This document shows, in pieces, positions 35,689 through 45,160 of a DNA stretch of 64,000 bases. The number at the start of each line of letters is the position of its first letter. Position 1 is the first letter of the stretch. Below the pieces are notes generated by a model. That model was not told the origin of the DNA. It worked only from the letters and a program-made list of their open reading frames with translations, and searched no databases. Source of the DNA: Treponemataceae bacterium (GTDB lineage: Bacteria; Spirochaetota; Spirochaetia; Treponematales; Treponemataceae); the NCBI GenBank assembly GCA_024402435.1, contig JAKSTU010000009.1, positions 1 to 64,000 of the forward strand, given 5' to 3'. Both the position numbers and the translations under genes were made by a program.

Positions 35689-36840
35689 ATGATTACACTT
35701 GTTGCCTTATGCGCACTGGGCGCAGAAAAGGTTCTTGGAAACGAAATCCGGAAATTGGATTACAAACCGGTTCAGACTGATCCCGGACGTGTTGCATTTA
35801 CTTGTCCTGAAGAGGGAATATACCGTTCGAATCTGTGTCTTCGCACTGCAGACCGTGTTTACCTGCAGATGGCTTCTTTCCGTGCACCGAATTTTGATGC
35901 GCTTTTTGACGGGATTTATGCAGTTCCGTGGCAGGATTACTTCAAAAAAGATACCCGGGTTGTTGTAGACAAAGTCCGTTCCCACGGAAGCGCTTTGTCT
36001 TCAGAGCACAGCATTCAGGGAATGGCTCACAAAGCAATTTACAAAAAACTTGGTGATGTATGGCATATGAGCGTTATGCCTGAAACAGGGGACGAAGCAA
36101 CAGTCCGCATTTATCTGGAAAAAAATCAGGCTACAGTATTGCTTGACCTTTCCGGTGCTCCGCTGAACAAACGCGGTTACCGTACAGAAGGCGGTGTGGC
36201 TCCTTTGCGCGAAACAACTGCAGCTGTTCTGCTTCAGCTTATGTGCTGGCGGCGTAAAATTCCTCTTCATGATCCTTTCTGCGGATCTGGAACAATTGCA
36301 ATTGAGGCTGCACTTTACGCATACAATGTTGCTCCCGGTTTCGGAAGAAGATTTGCTTTTGAAACGCTGGCATTCTTTGACCCGGATCTTTGGCTTGAAA
36401 TCCGCCGCAACCAGGCTGCAAAAATTACGCCGGAAAACCAGGCGCGCATTACAGGCTCTGATATTGACGGTGCCGCTGTGGAACGTGCAAGAATCAATGC
36501 AGAACATGCCTGTGTTACAGCAGGACGCGCCCTTCAGCTGATCGGCAGTGACATGCGCATTCAGCGCCCTGACTTTACTCAGGCAGATTTCAAGGATCTG
36601 CAGGCTCCTTATGAAGAAGGTCTGCTTTTGGGAAATCCCCCTTATGGCGAGCGTTTGGGTGAAGAAGAAGAAGCACTTGCTCTCTACAGTGATATGCATG
36701 GCCTTTTGGAAGCATTCCCGGACTGGAAAATGGGATTCATCACTTCCTGTGCAGGATTTGAAGAAGCTTTCGGAAAAAAAGCTGCATCCCAGCGGAAAAT
36801 CAAGTGCGGTAATTTGGATACTGTATTTTACATGTATTGA
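35689..36840 (+). CDS. THUMP-domain RNA methyltransferase (RlmL N-terminal-half / YpsC-like)
   Basis: A 383-aa SAM-dependent RNA guanine methyltransferase. The N-terminal ferredoxin-like and THUMP region runs to about residue 160. The methyltransferase core has HDPFCGSGTIAIEAAL as the SAM site and NPPYGERLG as the catalytic (N/D)PPY motif. It resembles the m2G2445-modifying half of E. coli RlmL and B. subtilis YpsC, so 23S rRNA is the likely substrate. No Shine-Dalgarno is seen. A TetR gene follows after 27 nt. Confidence 0.87.
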   Translation: MITLVALCALGAEKVLGNEIRKLDYKPVQTDPGRVAFTCPEEGIYRSNLCLRTADRVYLQMASFRAPNFDALFDGIYAVPWQDYFKKDTRVVVDKVRSHGSALSSEHSIQGMAHKAIYKKLGDVWHMSVMPETGDEATVRIYLEKNQATVLLDLSGAPLNKRGYRTEGGVAPLRETTAAVLLQLMCWRRKIPLHDPFCGSGTIAIEAALYAYNVAPGFGRRFAFETLAFFDPDLWLEIRRNQAAKITPENQARITGSDIDGAAVERARINAEHACVTAGRALQLIGSDMRIQRPDFTQADFKDLQAPYEEGLLLGNPPYGERLGEEEEALALYSDMHGLLEAFPDWKMGFITSCAGFEEAFGKKAASQRKIKCGNLDTVFYMY

Positions 36841-36867
36841 TATCAGAAAAAAATCAGAGGGAAAATC

Positions 36868-37461
36868 ATGGCAATTGTTGTTGAACATGACAAACGGAGA
36901 AAAGAAATACTTTATAAAGCAATCAAAGTATTTGAAGCAGAAGGTTTTGATGATGTGACTCTGCAGAAAATTGCAGATGCCTGTGGAATTACTCGCACTA
37001 CGCTTTACATTTATTTCAAGAACAAATCCGAGATTTTTCTTTTCAGCATCAAACAGCTGACTTCTGAAATTGAGAAAGCTCTGCAGGAAATTATTGCCAG
37101 AAAAACACTGACTAATTCCCAGAAACTTCAGGCAATCATGGAATGCGTAATAAGCAAATGCGTTGAATATCAGTCTTTGTTCAATGTACTGCTTGCTTAT
37201 CTGCTCAAATTGCAGAAAACAGGCACTGACGTGGGTGAACGTGTCCGCCGAAGAATACTCCGTCTCCGTCATCTGTTATCAACGGTTCTGATTGAAGGAA
37301 TCAAGACAGGTGAATTCAAGGACATAAACGTCAAGGCAACCAACGAACTTTTCTACAGTCTGATTGAATCAACGATTTTCAGGATTTCGCTGCTGAATCA
37401 GTCCAATGTTGATGAACTTGCAGACGCCATTACTTTGGCAATTGACGGCATAAAAGCCTGA
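36868..37461 (+). CDS. TetR/AcrR-family regulator
   Basis: A 197-aa regulator with an N-terminal helix-turn-helix (VTLQKIADACGITRTTLYIYF) and an all-helical ligand domain. A GAGGG Shine-Dalgarno precedes the ATG. It is probably co-transcribed with the RNA methyltransferase and converges on the histidine kinase with a 4-nt gap. The target is unknown. Confidence 0.9.
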   Translation: MAIVVEHDKRRKEILYKAIKVFEAEGFDDVTLQKIADACGITRTTLYIYFKNKSEIFLFSIKQLTSEIEKALQEIIARKTLTNSQKLQAIMECVISKCVEYQSLFNVLLAYLLKLQKTGTDVGERVRRRILRLRHLLSTVLIEGIKTGEFKDINVKATNELFYSLIESTIFRISLLNQSNVDELADAITLAIDGIKA

Positions 37462-37465
37462 AGAA

Positions 37466-40219
37466 TCATTTCCGGCAGAAGTCGGCAATTGTCTTGAAAA
37501 GAATTTCCGGTTCAAAGGGTTTTGCAAGATGACCATTCATGCCTTTGCTCCGGGATTCTTCTATGTCAATGTCAAAAGCATTTGCACTCATTGCCACAAC
37601 AGGCACTTTTTTCGTGTATTCCAAAGGAAGTGAGCGGATTTTTTCCGTTGCTTCCAGTCCGTCCATTTCGGGCATTCGAATGTCCATAAGAATCAGGTCA
37701 AAATAATTTTCCCCTCCGGACAATACTTTATCAACTGCTATTTTCCCGTTTTCTGCAATTTCCACAGAGGCTTTCTTCAGTTGAAGCAGGCGTTTTGCAA
37801 CTTCAATGTTGAGAGGATGGTCTTCACAGAGAAGAATGCGGATGGCTGAAAAATCATATGGCATATCGGAGACGACGGTTTTTCGGGGAAGTGAATATGT
37901 CCCGCCAGAAGATTTGTCATTGCGGTCTGAAGAATCGGGACAAGAGGGAAGAGTGACAGAAACTGTAAATGTGGATCCGGAGCCTTCTGCACTTTCCACA
38001 GTGATTGTTCCGCCCATCAGTTCAATCAGGCTGTGGCTGATTGCAAGCCCCAGTCCGGTTCCTTCATATCGGGCTGTCCTGTTCGTGTGTTCCTGCTCAA
38101 AAGGCTTGAAAATGTTGGGCAGGAATTTCGGGCTGATTCCGATACCGGTGTCTTCAACTGTAAAAACAAGACGAACTTTGTCTTTGCCGTTTTCTTTGCT
38201 TTCTGCCATGAAGCGGATGGCTCCGCCCGGTTCCGTGAACTTTACCGCATTTCCGATCAGATTGATCAGCACCTGCTGAAGCTTCATTGAGTCACCGACA
38301 AACTGGGCGTCAATGCTGTCATTTACGATGGAAATATAATCCAAGCCTTTGTTTTCTGCCTGAGGATGACAGATTGTATTGATGCTGGAAACGAACTGAG
38401 ACAGTCTGATGGTATCGTGCTTGATGAACACTTTTCCGCTTTCGATGCGTGACATGTCAAGAATTTCGTTTATCAGGTCACGGAGGTACCGTGTTGAACC
38501 GTTTATCTTTTCAAGACATTTTTCTGCTTCTTCCGCATTGTGTTTTCTTTTGAGTTCGTCTTCTGCAAGGGCAATCATTCCCATAATGCCGCTCAGAGGA
38601 TTCCTGATTTCATGACTCATGCGGGAAAGGAACACCGTTTTGGAATTGTTTGCCCGCTTTGTCTGTTCCAATGCGTCCTGAAGAAGACGTTTCTGTCTGC
38701 GTTCTGCATAGAAAGCTTCTGTCATTCCGGAACAGGTTACAAGAACCGCTGTCTTGCTTTGATCAATGTATTCGCATTTGAACTGGCAGAAGCGTTCTAC
38801 TGAAGTGTCACTGTTTTTTTCCGGAAAAGTGCAGATGAAGCGGCTACGGCGTTCCAAACGGGTTCTGATGTTATGCATGGAAAGTGTATTGATGCATTCT
38901 TGTGCAAAACGGCTGTCAATACGGCTGCTGAGTTCTTTTTCGATTGCCTTTGTGTATTCAACAGGAGTTTCCATGTCATGAAAAATCATCTTGTTGTCTT
39001 TGCGTTCTCCGTATACGGAAAGCAGATTAGTCCGGATATCGGCAAGACAGACAAAGGAGTAGTCTGTATCAATAAGCCGTTGTAAAAGCAGTTCGGTTTT
39101 TTTTGCCGTGTCAATGTCGGTAGAGTAGAGGACAGCTTCCACATCTCTGGTGAAAGGGTTTTCAATCATTTCTACGGTTGTGCGTCGCCAGACCAGAACA
39201 CCCAGACTGTTGCTGTACCTGTAATCCAGGGAAACTTCTTTTTCGCCCTGTGCAAAAAAAGAAAGCAGCAGATCCCGGGAAAATGTTTTTTCATAGCGGA
39301 GACGGTCTTCTGCAAAAGGAAGAAGATTATATACCCGCTGGAAAAACAGATCGATGGTTCCGGCATCTTTCAATGCAAGGATGACTGAATCGGAAGTCTG
39401 TCCGTCAAGAAGAATGTTTTTTGTCAGATTCATCTTGAAGTACGCAAGGGTACTTTGTTTAAGAACATTCCGGTAGTCCTGAAAAATCCGGAATTTTTCC
39501 TGCTCTTCCATTTGGGAAGAAATATCGCTTGCACTTCCTATGGCATGAATAATCTGACGGTTTTCGTCACGGATGATTGAATAGGTAATGTGAAGCCAGT
39601 CCCAGCTGAATGTTTTGCGGTTCCGTTTCCGGATTTTGTAGGTAACTGTATCTGATCCTGATCTGAGTCCATTCATGGCATTTTTTTCTGACTGGATGTC
39701 ATCAGGATGAATGTCCTCGGGAAAAGAAAATGTGGAAAATCCGCCTTCGGGAGGAAACTGAATGTCCAAAGGTCCGTAAAGCTGATCGAGTGTGTGGTTT
39801 GAAACAAACTGTTTCTGCGGACAGTCTATGCGCCATGTGTAAAAACCTTCGTTTTCTGCTGCCCGGAGGAAACCTTCTTCAAGTTTCTGGAATTCCTGCA
39901 TCGGATGGGCTGTGGCGCGTGCCCGCACAGGTTTTCCTTCTGAATCAAAAATGTTGACGTATTTTACGGAATAAGGAGTTTTTCCGTCATTTCCCAACAT
40001 CATGCGTTCTGCAGTTTTCTTGCCTTCTCTCATTTTCCGGTGAAAATAGGCAGCCTGTTCATGAAAAGCGGAAAAATCGGAATTGTCGTCAAAGGGAGGA
40101 GTCAGTTCCGGGAAAGGAAATTCTATTTTGTCGTTCTGGATGTCGTATTCCCAGTAAAAAAGGTTTTCCTGTCGGATTATGTCCAGCAGCTGAAGTTTTT
40201 TATCCCTTTCCATGTTCAT
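37466..40219 (-). CDS. Soluble hybrid sensor histidine kinase with PAS-type domains
   Basis: A 917-aa hybrid two-component kinase with no membrane segment. The long N-terminal half contains several PAS-like regions (IHAIGSASDIS marks a PAC segment). The HisKA box is FLSRMSHEIRNPLSG (His near 540). The HATPase has LINLIGNAVKFTEPGG, DTGIGISP and GTGLGLAIS. A C-terminal receiver has its phospho-Asp in LILMDIRMPEMDG. The start is ATG 40219, 4 nt after the arginase stop; ATG 40213 is also possible. It probably senses a cytoplasmic signal. No separate response regulator is adjacent. It is the last gene of the ligase-iorAB-arginase run. Confidence 0.88.
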   Translation of the reverse strand: MNMERDKKLQLLDIIRQENLFYWEYDIQNDKIEFPFPELTPPFDDNSDFSAFHEQAAYFHRKMREGKKTAERMMLGNDGKTPYSVKYVNIFDSEGKPVRARATAHPMQEFQKLEEGFLRAAENEGFYTWRIDCPQKQFVSNHTLDQLYGPLDIQFPPEGGFSTFSFPEDIHPDDIQSEKNAMNGLRSGSDTVTYKIRKRNRKTFSWDWLHITYSIIRDENRQIIHAIGSASDISSQMEEQEKFRIFQDYRNVLKQSTLAYFKMNLTKNILLDGQTSDSVILALKDAGTIDLFFQRVYNLLPFAEDRLRYEKTFSRDLLLSFFAQGEKEVSLDYRYSNSLGVLVWRRTTVEMIENPFTRDVEAVLYSTDIDTAKKTELLLQRLIDTDYSFVCLADIRTNLLSVYGERKDNKMIFHDMETPVEYTKAIEKELSSRIDSRFAQECINTLSMHNIRTRLERRSRFICTFPEKNSDTSVERFCQFKCEYIDQSKTAVLVTCSGMTEAFYAERRQKRLLQDALEQTKRANNSKTVFLSRMSHEIRNPLSGIMGMIALAEDELKRKHNAEEAEKCLEKINGSTRYLRDLINEILDMSRIESGKVFIKHDTIRLSQFVSSINTICHPQAENKGLDYISIVNDSIDAQFVGDSMKLQQVLINLIGNAVKFTEPGGAIRFMAESKENGKDKVRLVFTVEDTGIGISPKFLPNIFKPFEQEHTNRTARYEGTGLGLAISHSLIELMGGTITVESAEGSGSTFTVSVTLPSCPDSSDRNDKSSGGTYSLPRKTVVSDMPYDFSAIRILLCEDHPLNIEVAKRLLQLKKASVEIAENGKIAVDKVLSGGENYFDLILMDIRMPEMDGLEATEKIRSLPLEYTKKVPVVAMSANAFDIDIEESRSKGMNGHLAKPFEPEILFKTIADFCRK

Positions 40220-40223
40220 AAAC

Positions 40224-41132
40224 TCAGTACAACCGGTCTCCCAACAGTCTTGCAATAAGCTGGACGGTCATTTTTGCAGTCTGATTCTGTACGTCCAGTG
40301 TAGGATTGACTTCGACAAAATCTGCTGAACAGACCATTCCGGTGTCGCTCATTTCTTCCATGAGGAGAAGTGCTTCTCTGCTGCTTAAACCGCCGGGCAC
40401 CTGAATACCGACTCCCGGACAGTATCGGGGATCAATTGCGTCAAGATCGAAACTTACGTGAATCACATCAACCCGCTGTGCAAAAAACTGCTTTACTTCG
40501 GTGATGATTGCGTTGATGCCTTTACGGTCAATGTCGCTCATTGTATAGGCGCGGACACCGGCCTGCTTCATCAGTTCACGTTCTTTCATGTCCACATCGC
40601 GAAGGCCCACGAAACATACGTTTGCCGGATCAATTTTTGTTTCTGGATTGTAAAGCTGCGTAAGTTCCGGAATACCGTATCCGCAGGAGGCAGAAAGACA
40701 CATGCCGTGAATGTTTCCTGAAAGAGTAATGTCACAGGTGTTGAAATCTCCGTGGGCATCCACATAAAGTACTCCGATTTTTTTTCCCTGTTTTTTGTAT
40801 GCTGCGGAAAGTCCTGCAAGTGAACCGAGCACAACGGAATGATCTCCGCCCAGAATCAGGGGAAACTCTCCTTTGTCGGCCGCTTTTTCCACTTGTGTGG
40901 CAAGCTGGGTACAGGCTTTGACAATGGGTGCAAGATATTTTGCTTTGGGATTGCCCGGGTTCTCGTACTCCTGAGGATGAATTGACATGGGTGAGTAATA
41001 CTTTGTGGCAGTATGATCAAGGGCAACCAGTTTTTCACGGAGTCCTGCAAGGCGGATGGCGGAAGGTCCCATGTCAGAACCGTGTCTTGACGCGCCGAAA
41101 TCCAGCGGCATTTCCAGAACGTGGATATTCAT
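40224..41132 (-). CDS. rocF: Arginase
   Basis: A 302-aa ureohydrolase of arginase type, splitting arginine into ornithine and urea. The Mn-binding motifs GGDHSV, DAHGDFNT and SFDLDAIDP are complete, and GASRHGSDMGPSAIR is typical of arginase rather than agmatinase. The start overlaps the iorB stop as ATGA, so it is translationally coupled to an oxidoreductase for amino-acid-derived 2-oxoacids, suggesting an amino-acid catabolic operon. Confidence 0.9.
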   Translation of the reverse strand: MNIHVLEMPLDFGASRHGSDMGPSAIRLAGLREKLVALDHTATKYYSPMSIHPQEYENPGNPKAKYLAPIVKACTQLATQVEKAADKGEFPLILGGDHSVVLGSLAGLSAAYKKQGKKIGVLYVDAHGDFNTCDITLSGNIHGMCLSASCGYGIPELTQLYNPETKIDPANVCFVGLRDVDMKERELMKQAGVRAYTMSDIDRKGINAIITEVKQFFAQRVDVIHVSFDLDAIDPRYCPGVGIQVPGGLSSREALLLMEEMSDTGMVCSADFVEVNPTLDVQNQTAKMTVQLIARLLGDRLY

Positions 41133-41698
41133 TTTACGGCACGACCAAGTTCAAAAGCTTTGTGATTCAGTTCCCTGAATTTTTCAGGAACTACAGCATC
41201 GATGGCAGCATTCCACTGATCAGGAGTAATGTCGTCAAACATTGCAGAAAGGCTACCCAAAAGTGCAATGTTCACGGCTTTTGGGCTGCCTGCTTCAACT
41301 GCAACTGAAAGAAAATCACGTGCAATCACTTTTGCACCGGCGGCCTGCATTTTTTCCACAATCTGGGAAGGATATTCTGCGTTGCCGGTAATAACGGGCA
41401 TCGGCCAGGATTCATAAGTGTTTGTGATGATGGTTCCGCCTGACTTAAGGTATTCAAGCCAACGGGCTGCTTCCAGTTTTTCGAAAGACAGAATGATGTC
41501 TGCTTCACCTTTGTCTATGACAGGGGAATAAACTTTTTTTCCGTAGCGGACATAAGTCACTACGCTTCCGCCGCGCTGGCTCATTCCGTGTACTTCACTG
41601 ACTTTTACGTCGTAGCCTGCTTCAAGAAGAACATGTCCGAGAAGTTTGCTTGCAAGCAGTGTTCCCTGCCCACCAACGCCAACAATCATTATGTTCAT
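41129..41698 (-). CDS. iorB: Indolepyruvate:ferredoxin oxidoreductase beta subunit
   Basis: A 189-aa gamma/beta-type subunit of 2-oxoacid:ferredoxin oxidoreductase (VGVGGQGTLLASKLLG, SEVHGMSQRGGSVVTYVRYG). It works with IorA to convert aryl pyruvates plus CoA to aryl-acetyl-CoA, CO2 and reduced ferredoxin. It overlaps iorA upstream and arginase downstream, each by ATGA. Confidence 0.93.
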   Translation of the reverse strand: MNIMIVGVGGQGTLLASKLLGHVLLEAGYDVKVSEVHGMSQRGGSVVTYVRYGKKVYSPVIDKGEADIILSFEKLEAARWLEYLKSGGTIITNTYESWPMPVITGNAEYPSQIVEKMQAAGAKVIARDFLSVAVEAGSPKAVNIALLGSLSAMFDDITPDQWNAAIDAVVPEKFRELNHKAFELGRAVK

Positions 41699-43437
41699 AA
41701 AGCAGCTCCTTCAAAAGCATTGAAACGGCACATTTGGGTGCAGACGCCGCAGCCGACGCAAAGAGTTGAGTCAATGGCCGCCTTTTTGGAATTCCTGTCA
41801 AAAGCGATTGCGGGGCATCCTATCTGCATGCAGGATTTGCAGCCTGCACATTTGTCTGGATTTACAGAAAGAGCAGGTTTGTGCTTGGTACCTTTGATCA
41901 TTACGCAAGGTCTGCGGCTGATGATTACAGAAGGCTCTTCAGCTTCAAGCTCGGTTTTTATCACGTTTTCTACGGCTTTCAGGTCGTAGGGATCCACAAC
42001 GGAAACCCGTCTGAAACCGAGAGCACGGCAGAGTGCTTCAAGGTCAACGGCAGCGGAAGGATCTCCGTAAAGATTTCTGCCTGTAGTCGGATTCTGCTGA
42101 TGGCCCGTCATGCCGGTAATGGAATTGTCCAGAATGATTACTGTAGAATTCGTACCGTTGTATGCAATGTTTGTAATTCCTGTCATTCCTGAATGGATGA
42201 AGGTTGAATCTCCGATAACGCCTACAGAATGTTTTTCGCCTTCTTTGCCCATTGCTTTGTTGAAGCCGTGGAGGCCTGAGCAGGAAGCACCCATGCAGAC
42301 ATTAAGATCCATGGCGTTGAGGGGCGCAATGGCACCCAGTGTATAGCAGCCGATGTCTCCGTATACCATGCATTTGAGCTTTTTCAGTTCGTAGAAGATG
42401 CCCCGGTGAGGACAGCCTGCACACATTACAGGCGGACGCGGCGGAATGGGATCACTTATGGAAACTGAGTCTGCAGTTTCAAGCCCCATGCATCTTCGGA
42501 TCAGATTCTGGCTGAATTCGCCGCAGACAGGGAATGTGTCTTTGCCGTGCACATTTATTCCCAATGCTTTGCAGTGGTTTTCGATTATCGGATCAAGTTC
42601 TTCGATGACATAAACTGTTTCAGCTTTTGCGGCAAAATCGGAAATCAGTTTACGGGGAAGGGGCCACACCATTCCGATTTTCAGCACGTTTACAGTGTCG
42701 CCGAAAACTTCTTTGACGTACTGATAACTTGTACTGGATGTAATGATGCCTGTCTTTGCGCCTTCAAAGTATTCCGCTCTGTTCAGAAAGCAGTTTTCTG
42801 CAAATTCAACAAGGGCTTCGGTCCGTTCTTCAACCCGAACATGGGCGTCACGGGAATTCTTTGTCATCATGACTTTTGCAGGGTCTTTTTTATAGGGCAC
42901 TTGAGCAGGTTCAACACGTTCTTCAAGATTCACAACGCTTTGAGAATGTGCAACCCGGGTACAGGTTCGCAGAAGCACAGGAGTGTTGAATTTTTCTGAC
43001 AGTTCGAAGGCTGTTTTCGTGAATACGCGGCTTTCTTCTGAGTCTGCAGGATCCAGCATGGGAATTTTCGCTGCTTCCGCGTAATGGCGGGAATCCTGTT
43101 CATTCTGGGAAGAATGCATTGCAGGATCATCTGCAACGCAGACAACAAGACCGGCGTTGAGACCCTGATAGGAAATTGTAAAGAGGGGATCCGCCGCAAC
43201 GTTTAGACCCACGTGTTTCATTGCACTGGCAGCCCGGACACCGCCCAAAGTGGCACCGTGAGCAGTTTCAAGAGCAACTTTTTCATTGGGAGCCCATTCG
43301 CAGTAAATTTCAGGAAACTTTGCGGCTTCTTCGGTAATTTCGGTACTGGGTGTTCCGGGATAACTGGAAACAACTTTTACGCCGGCTTCATAAAACCCGC
43401 GGGCGATTCCGGCATTTCCAAGGAGTAATTTCTTCAT
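41695..43437 (-). CDS. iorA: Indolepyruvate:ferredoxin oxidoreductase alpha subunit
   Basis: The 580-aa thiamine-diphosphate subunit. The N-terminal domain is intact (MKKLLLGNAGIARGFYEAG, SYPGTPSTEI, PNEKVALE). The TPP site includes CAGCPHRG, GDIGCYTLG and GDSTFIHSG. The C-terminal ferredoxin-type domain carries two Cys clusters (CAGCKSCMQIGC and CVGCGVCTQMC) for [4Fe-4S] centres. It ferments aromatic amino acids after transamination. A 17-nt gap separates it from the upstream ligase gene. Confidence 0.95.
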   Translation of the reverse strand: MKKLLLGNAGIARGFYEAGVKVVSSYPGTPSTEITEEAAKFPEIYCEWAPNEKVALETAHGATLGGVRAASAMKHVGLNVAADPLFTISYQGLNAGLVVCVADDPAMHSSQNEQDSRHYAEAAKIPMLDPADSEESRVFTKTAFELSEKFNTPVLLRTCTRVAHSQSVVNLEERVEPAQVPYKKDPAKVMMTKNSRDAHVRVEERTEALVEFAENCFLNRAEYFEGAKTGIITSSTSYQYVKEVFGDTVNVLKIGMVWPLPRKLISDFAAKAETVYVIEELDPIIENHCKALGINVHGKDTFPVCGEFSQNLIRRCMGLETADSVSISDPIPPRPPVMCAGCPHRGIFYELKKLKCMVYGDIGCYTLGAIAPLNAMDLNVCMGASCSGLHGFNKAMGKEGEKHSVGVIGDSTFIHSGMTGITNIAYNGTNSTVIILDNSITGMTGHQQNPTTGRNLYGDPSAAVDLEALCRALGFRRVSVVDPYDLKAVENVIKTELEAEEPSVIISRRPCVMIKGTKHKPALSVNPDKCAGCKSCMQIGCPAIAFDRNSKKAAIDSTLCVGCGVCTQMCRFNAFEGAAL

Positions 43438-43454
43438 ATCTGATTCGCAGTCCT

Positions 43455-45089
43455 TTATGAACGGTTTTCTTTTTCCACAAGGCGGGCAGCACCATACTGT
43501 TCGCGCAATTTCGGTTTTTCGATTTTTCCTGTGGCATTTCTGGGAATTACGGCAAAAATGATTTCTTTGGGCCGTTTGTAGCGTGGCAGCTGTTCGCAGA
43601 ATTCGTCCACTTCTTCAGCCGTAAGAGTCATTCCGTCCTTTACTTCGATGATTGCAGCCGCTTTTTCGCCCAACCGTCTGTCCGGAAGTCCGATGACGGC
43701 CACATCCTTGATTTTGTCATGGCGCCGGAGGAAGTCTTCAATCTGGACGGGATAAAGGTTTTCACCTCCGCTTACGATAACATCTTTTTTGCGGTCAACA
43801 AGAAAATAAAAACCGTCTTCGTCCTGCATTGCCATATCGCCTGTATAAAGCCAGCCGTCCTTAAGACACTCGGCAGTAGCTTCTTCATTGCGGTAATAGC
43901 ATGTCATGACACCCGGCCCTTTAACGCAGAGTTCACCTACATCGCCCTGTTTCACGATATTGTCGTTTTCATCCACGATTTTGCATTCCCAGCGGTAGCC
44001 GGGCACGCCGATTGCACCGACTTTGTGGATGTTTTCCATGCCCAGGTGAACACATCCGGGGCCTGTTGATTCAGAAAGCCCGTAGTTCGTGTCGTACTGG
44101 TGGTGAGGAAAGTAGTCTTTCCAGCGTTTGATTAGCGAAGGAGGAACAGGTTGTGCTCCGATGTGCATAAGGCGCCACTGGTCCAGTTTGTAGTCACTGA
44201 GTTTCAGTTCTCCCCGGTCCAGACAGTCAAGAATATCCTGTGCCCACGGAACCAGAAGCCATGCAATCGTGCAGTGTTCGTCAGAAATTGCTTTGAGAAT
44301 TGTAGCCGGTTTTGTTCCCTTGAGGAGAACAGCTTTGCTTCCTGCAACAAGGGAGCCCATCCAGTGGAATTTGGCGCCGGTGTGATAAAGAGGCGGAATG
44401 CAGAGAAATGTGTCATCCCGATCAGTTTCGTGGTGTTTCTGTTCCATTTCTGCAGCCTGAATAAGACTGCGGTGTTTGTGAAGAATGGCTTTGGGAAAAC
44501 CTGTGGTTCCGGAAGAAAAGTAAATGGCGCCGAAATCATCTTCTGTAAGGGGAATTGCCGGTGATTTGCTTGAATGGTCTGCCACCAGCTCCCGGTAACT
44601 TTCTGCAAAACTCGGACAGTTGTCGCCGACATAAATCAGAAGACGGCCTTTTCGGAGTTTGTCGATGTTTGCTTCAATGCGTCCGATGAAAGAAGGACTG
44701 AAAACAATCACGTCAACTTCGGCAAGTTCGGCACAGTAAAGAATTTCATCCGCGTCATAACGGAAGTTGAAAGGTACGGCAATGGCACCGGTTTTGAGCA
44801 CGCCGAAGTAAATGGGAAGCCATTCCAGACAGTTGTACATGATGATGGCAACTTTGTCGCCTTTTTTTATTCCGCGGCTCAAAAGCATATTTGCAAAACG
44901 GTTGGCTTTTTCGTCAAAAACGCTCCAGGTGATTTCTCTGCGGTAAGGATCAAAACGGTCACTCTCAATCAGTTCGAATTCTTTCCATGTAAGACGCCGG
45001 TTGTCCCGCTCTTCGGGATTAAGTTCAATAAGTGCAACTTCTTCACCGTAAAGACGTGCGTTGCGTTCCAATAATTCTGTTACTACCAT
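43455..45089 (-). CDS. AMP-forming acyl/aryl-CoA ligase
   Basis: A 544-aa ANL-superfamily enzyme. The AMP-binding motif is YFSSGTTGFPKAILHKH; other core motifs are YGLSESTG, GWLYTGDMAMQDEDGFYFLVDR and the C-terminal catalytic Lys in NATGKIEK. It activates a carboxylic acid with ATP and CoA. Position ahead of iorAB suggests arylacetate or a related acid, but the sequence does not fix the substrate. Shine-Dalgarno AGGAAGAA precedes the ATG; first gene of the five-gene operon. Confidence 0.88.
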   Translation of the reverse strand: MVVTELLERNARLYGEEVALIELNPEERDNRRLTWKEFELIESDRFDPYRREITWSVFDEKANRFANMLLSRGIKKGDKVAIIMYNCLEWLPIYFGVLKTGAIAVPFNFRYDADEILYCAELAEVDVIVFSPSFIGRIEANIDKLRKGRLLIYVGDNCPSFAESYRELVADHSSKSPAIPLTEDDFGAIYFSSGTTGFPKAILHKHRSLIQAAEMEQKHHETDRDDTFLCIPPLYHTGAKFHWMGSLVAGSKAVLLKGTKPATILKAISDEHCTIAWLLVPWAQDILDCLDRGELKLSDYKLDQWRLMHIGAQPVPPSLIKRWKDYFPHHQYDTNYGLSESTGPGCVHLGMENIHKVGAIGVPGYRWECKIVDENDNIVKQGDVGELCVKGPGVMTCYYRNEEATAECLKDGWLYTGDMAMQDEDGFYFLVDRKKDVIVSGGENLYPVQIEDFLRRHDKIKDVAVIGLPDRRLGEKAAAIIEVKDGMTLTAEEVDEFCEQLPRYKRPKEIIFAVIPRNATGKIEKPKLREQYGAARLVEKENRS

Positions 45090-45127
45090 TTATTCTTCCT
45101 AGTGAGACAAAATAGAAAAGTGGTCAG

Positions 45128-45156
45128 ATTATACCACAGCAAAAAGCAGAGCGCAA
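45128..45156 (-). promoter_or_regulatory. Predicted promoter of the ligase-iorAB-arginase-kinase operon
   Basis: TTGCGC (45156-45151), 17-nt spacer, TATAAT (45133-45128). Start near 45121, leader about 32 nt with a Shine-Dalgarno. The TATAAT lies in the loop of a small GTGGT/ACCAC hairpin (45120-45137) followed on minus by TTTTCTATTTT, which might also weakly terminate ttcA. Confidence 0.45.
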
Positions 45157-45160
45157 ATTC

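Noticed and set aside
36001-37272. A 423-codon minus-strand open frame across the RNA methyltransferase and TetR genes
   Set aside because: Shadow of two well-supported genes, with a low-complexity Phe/Cys/Ser composition.
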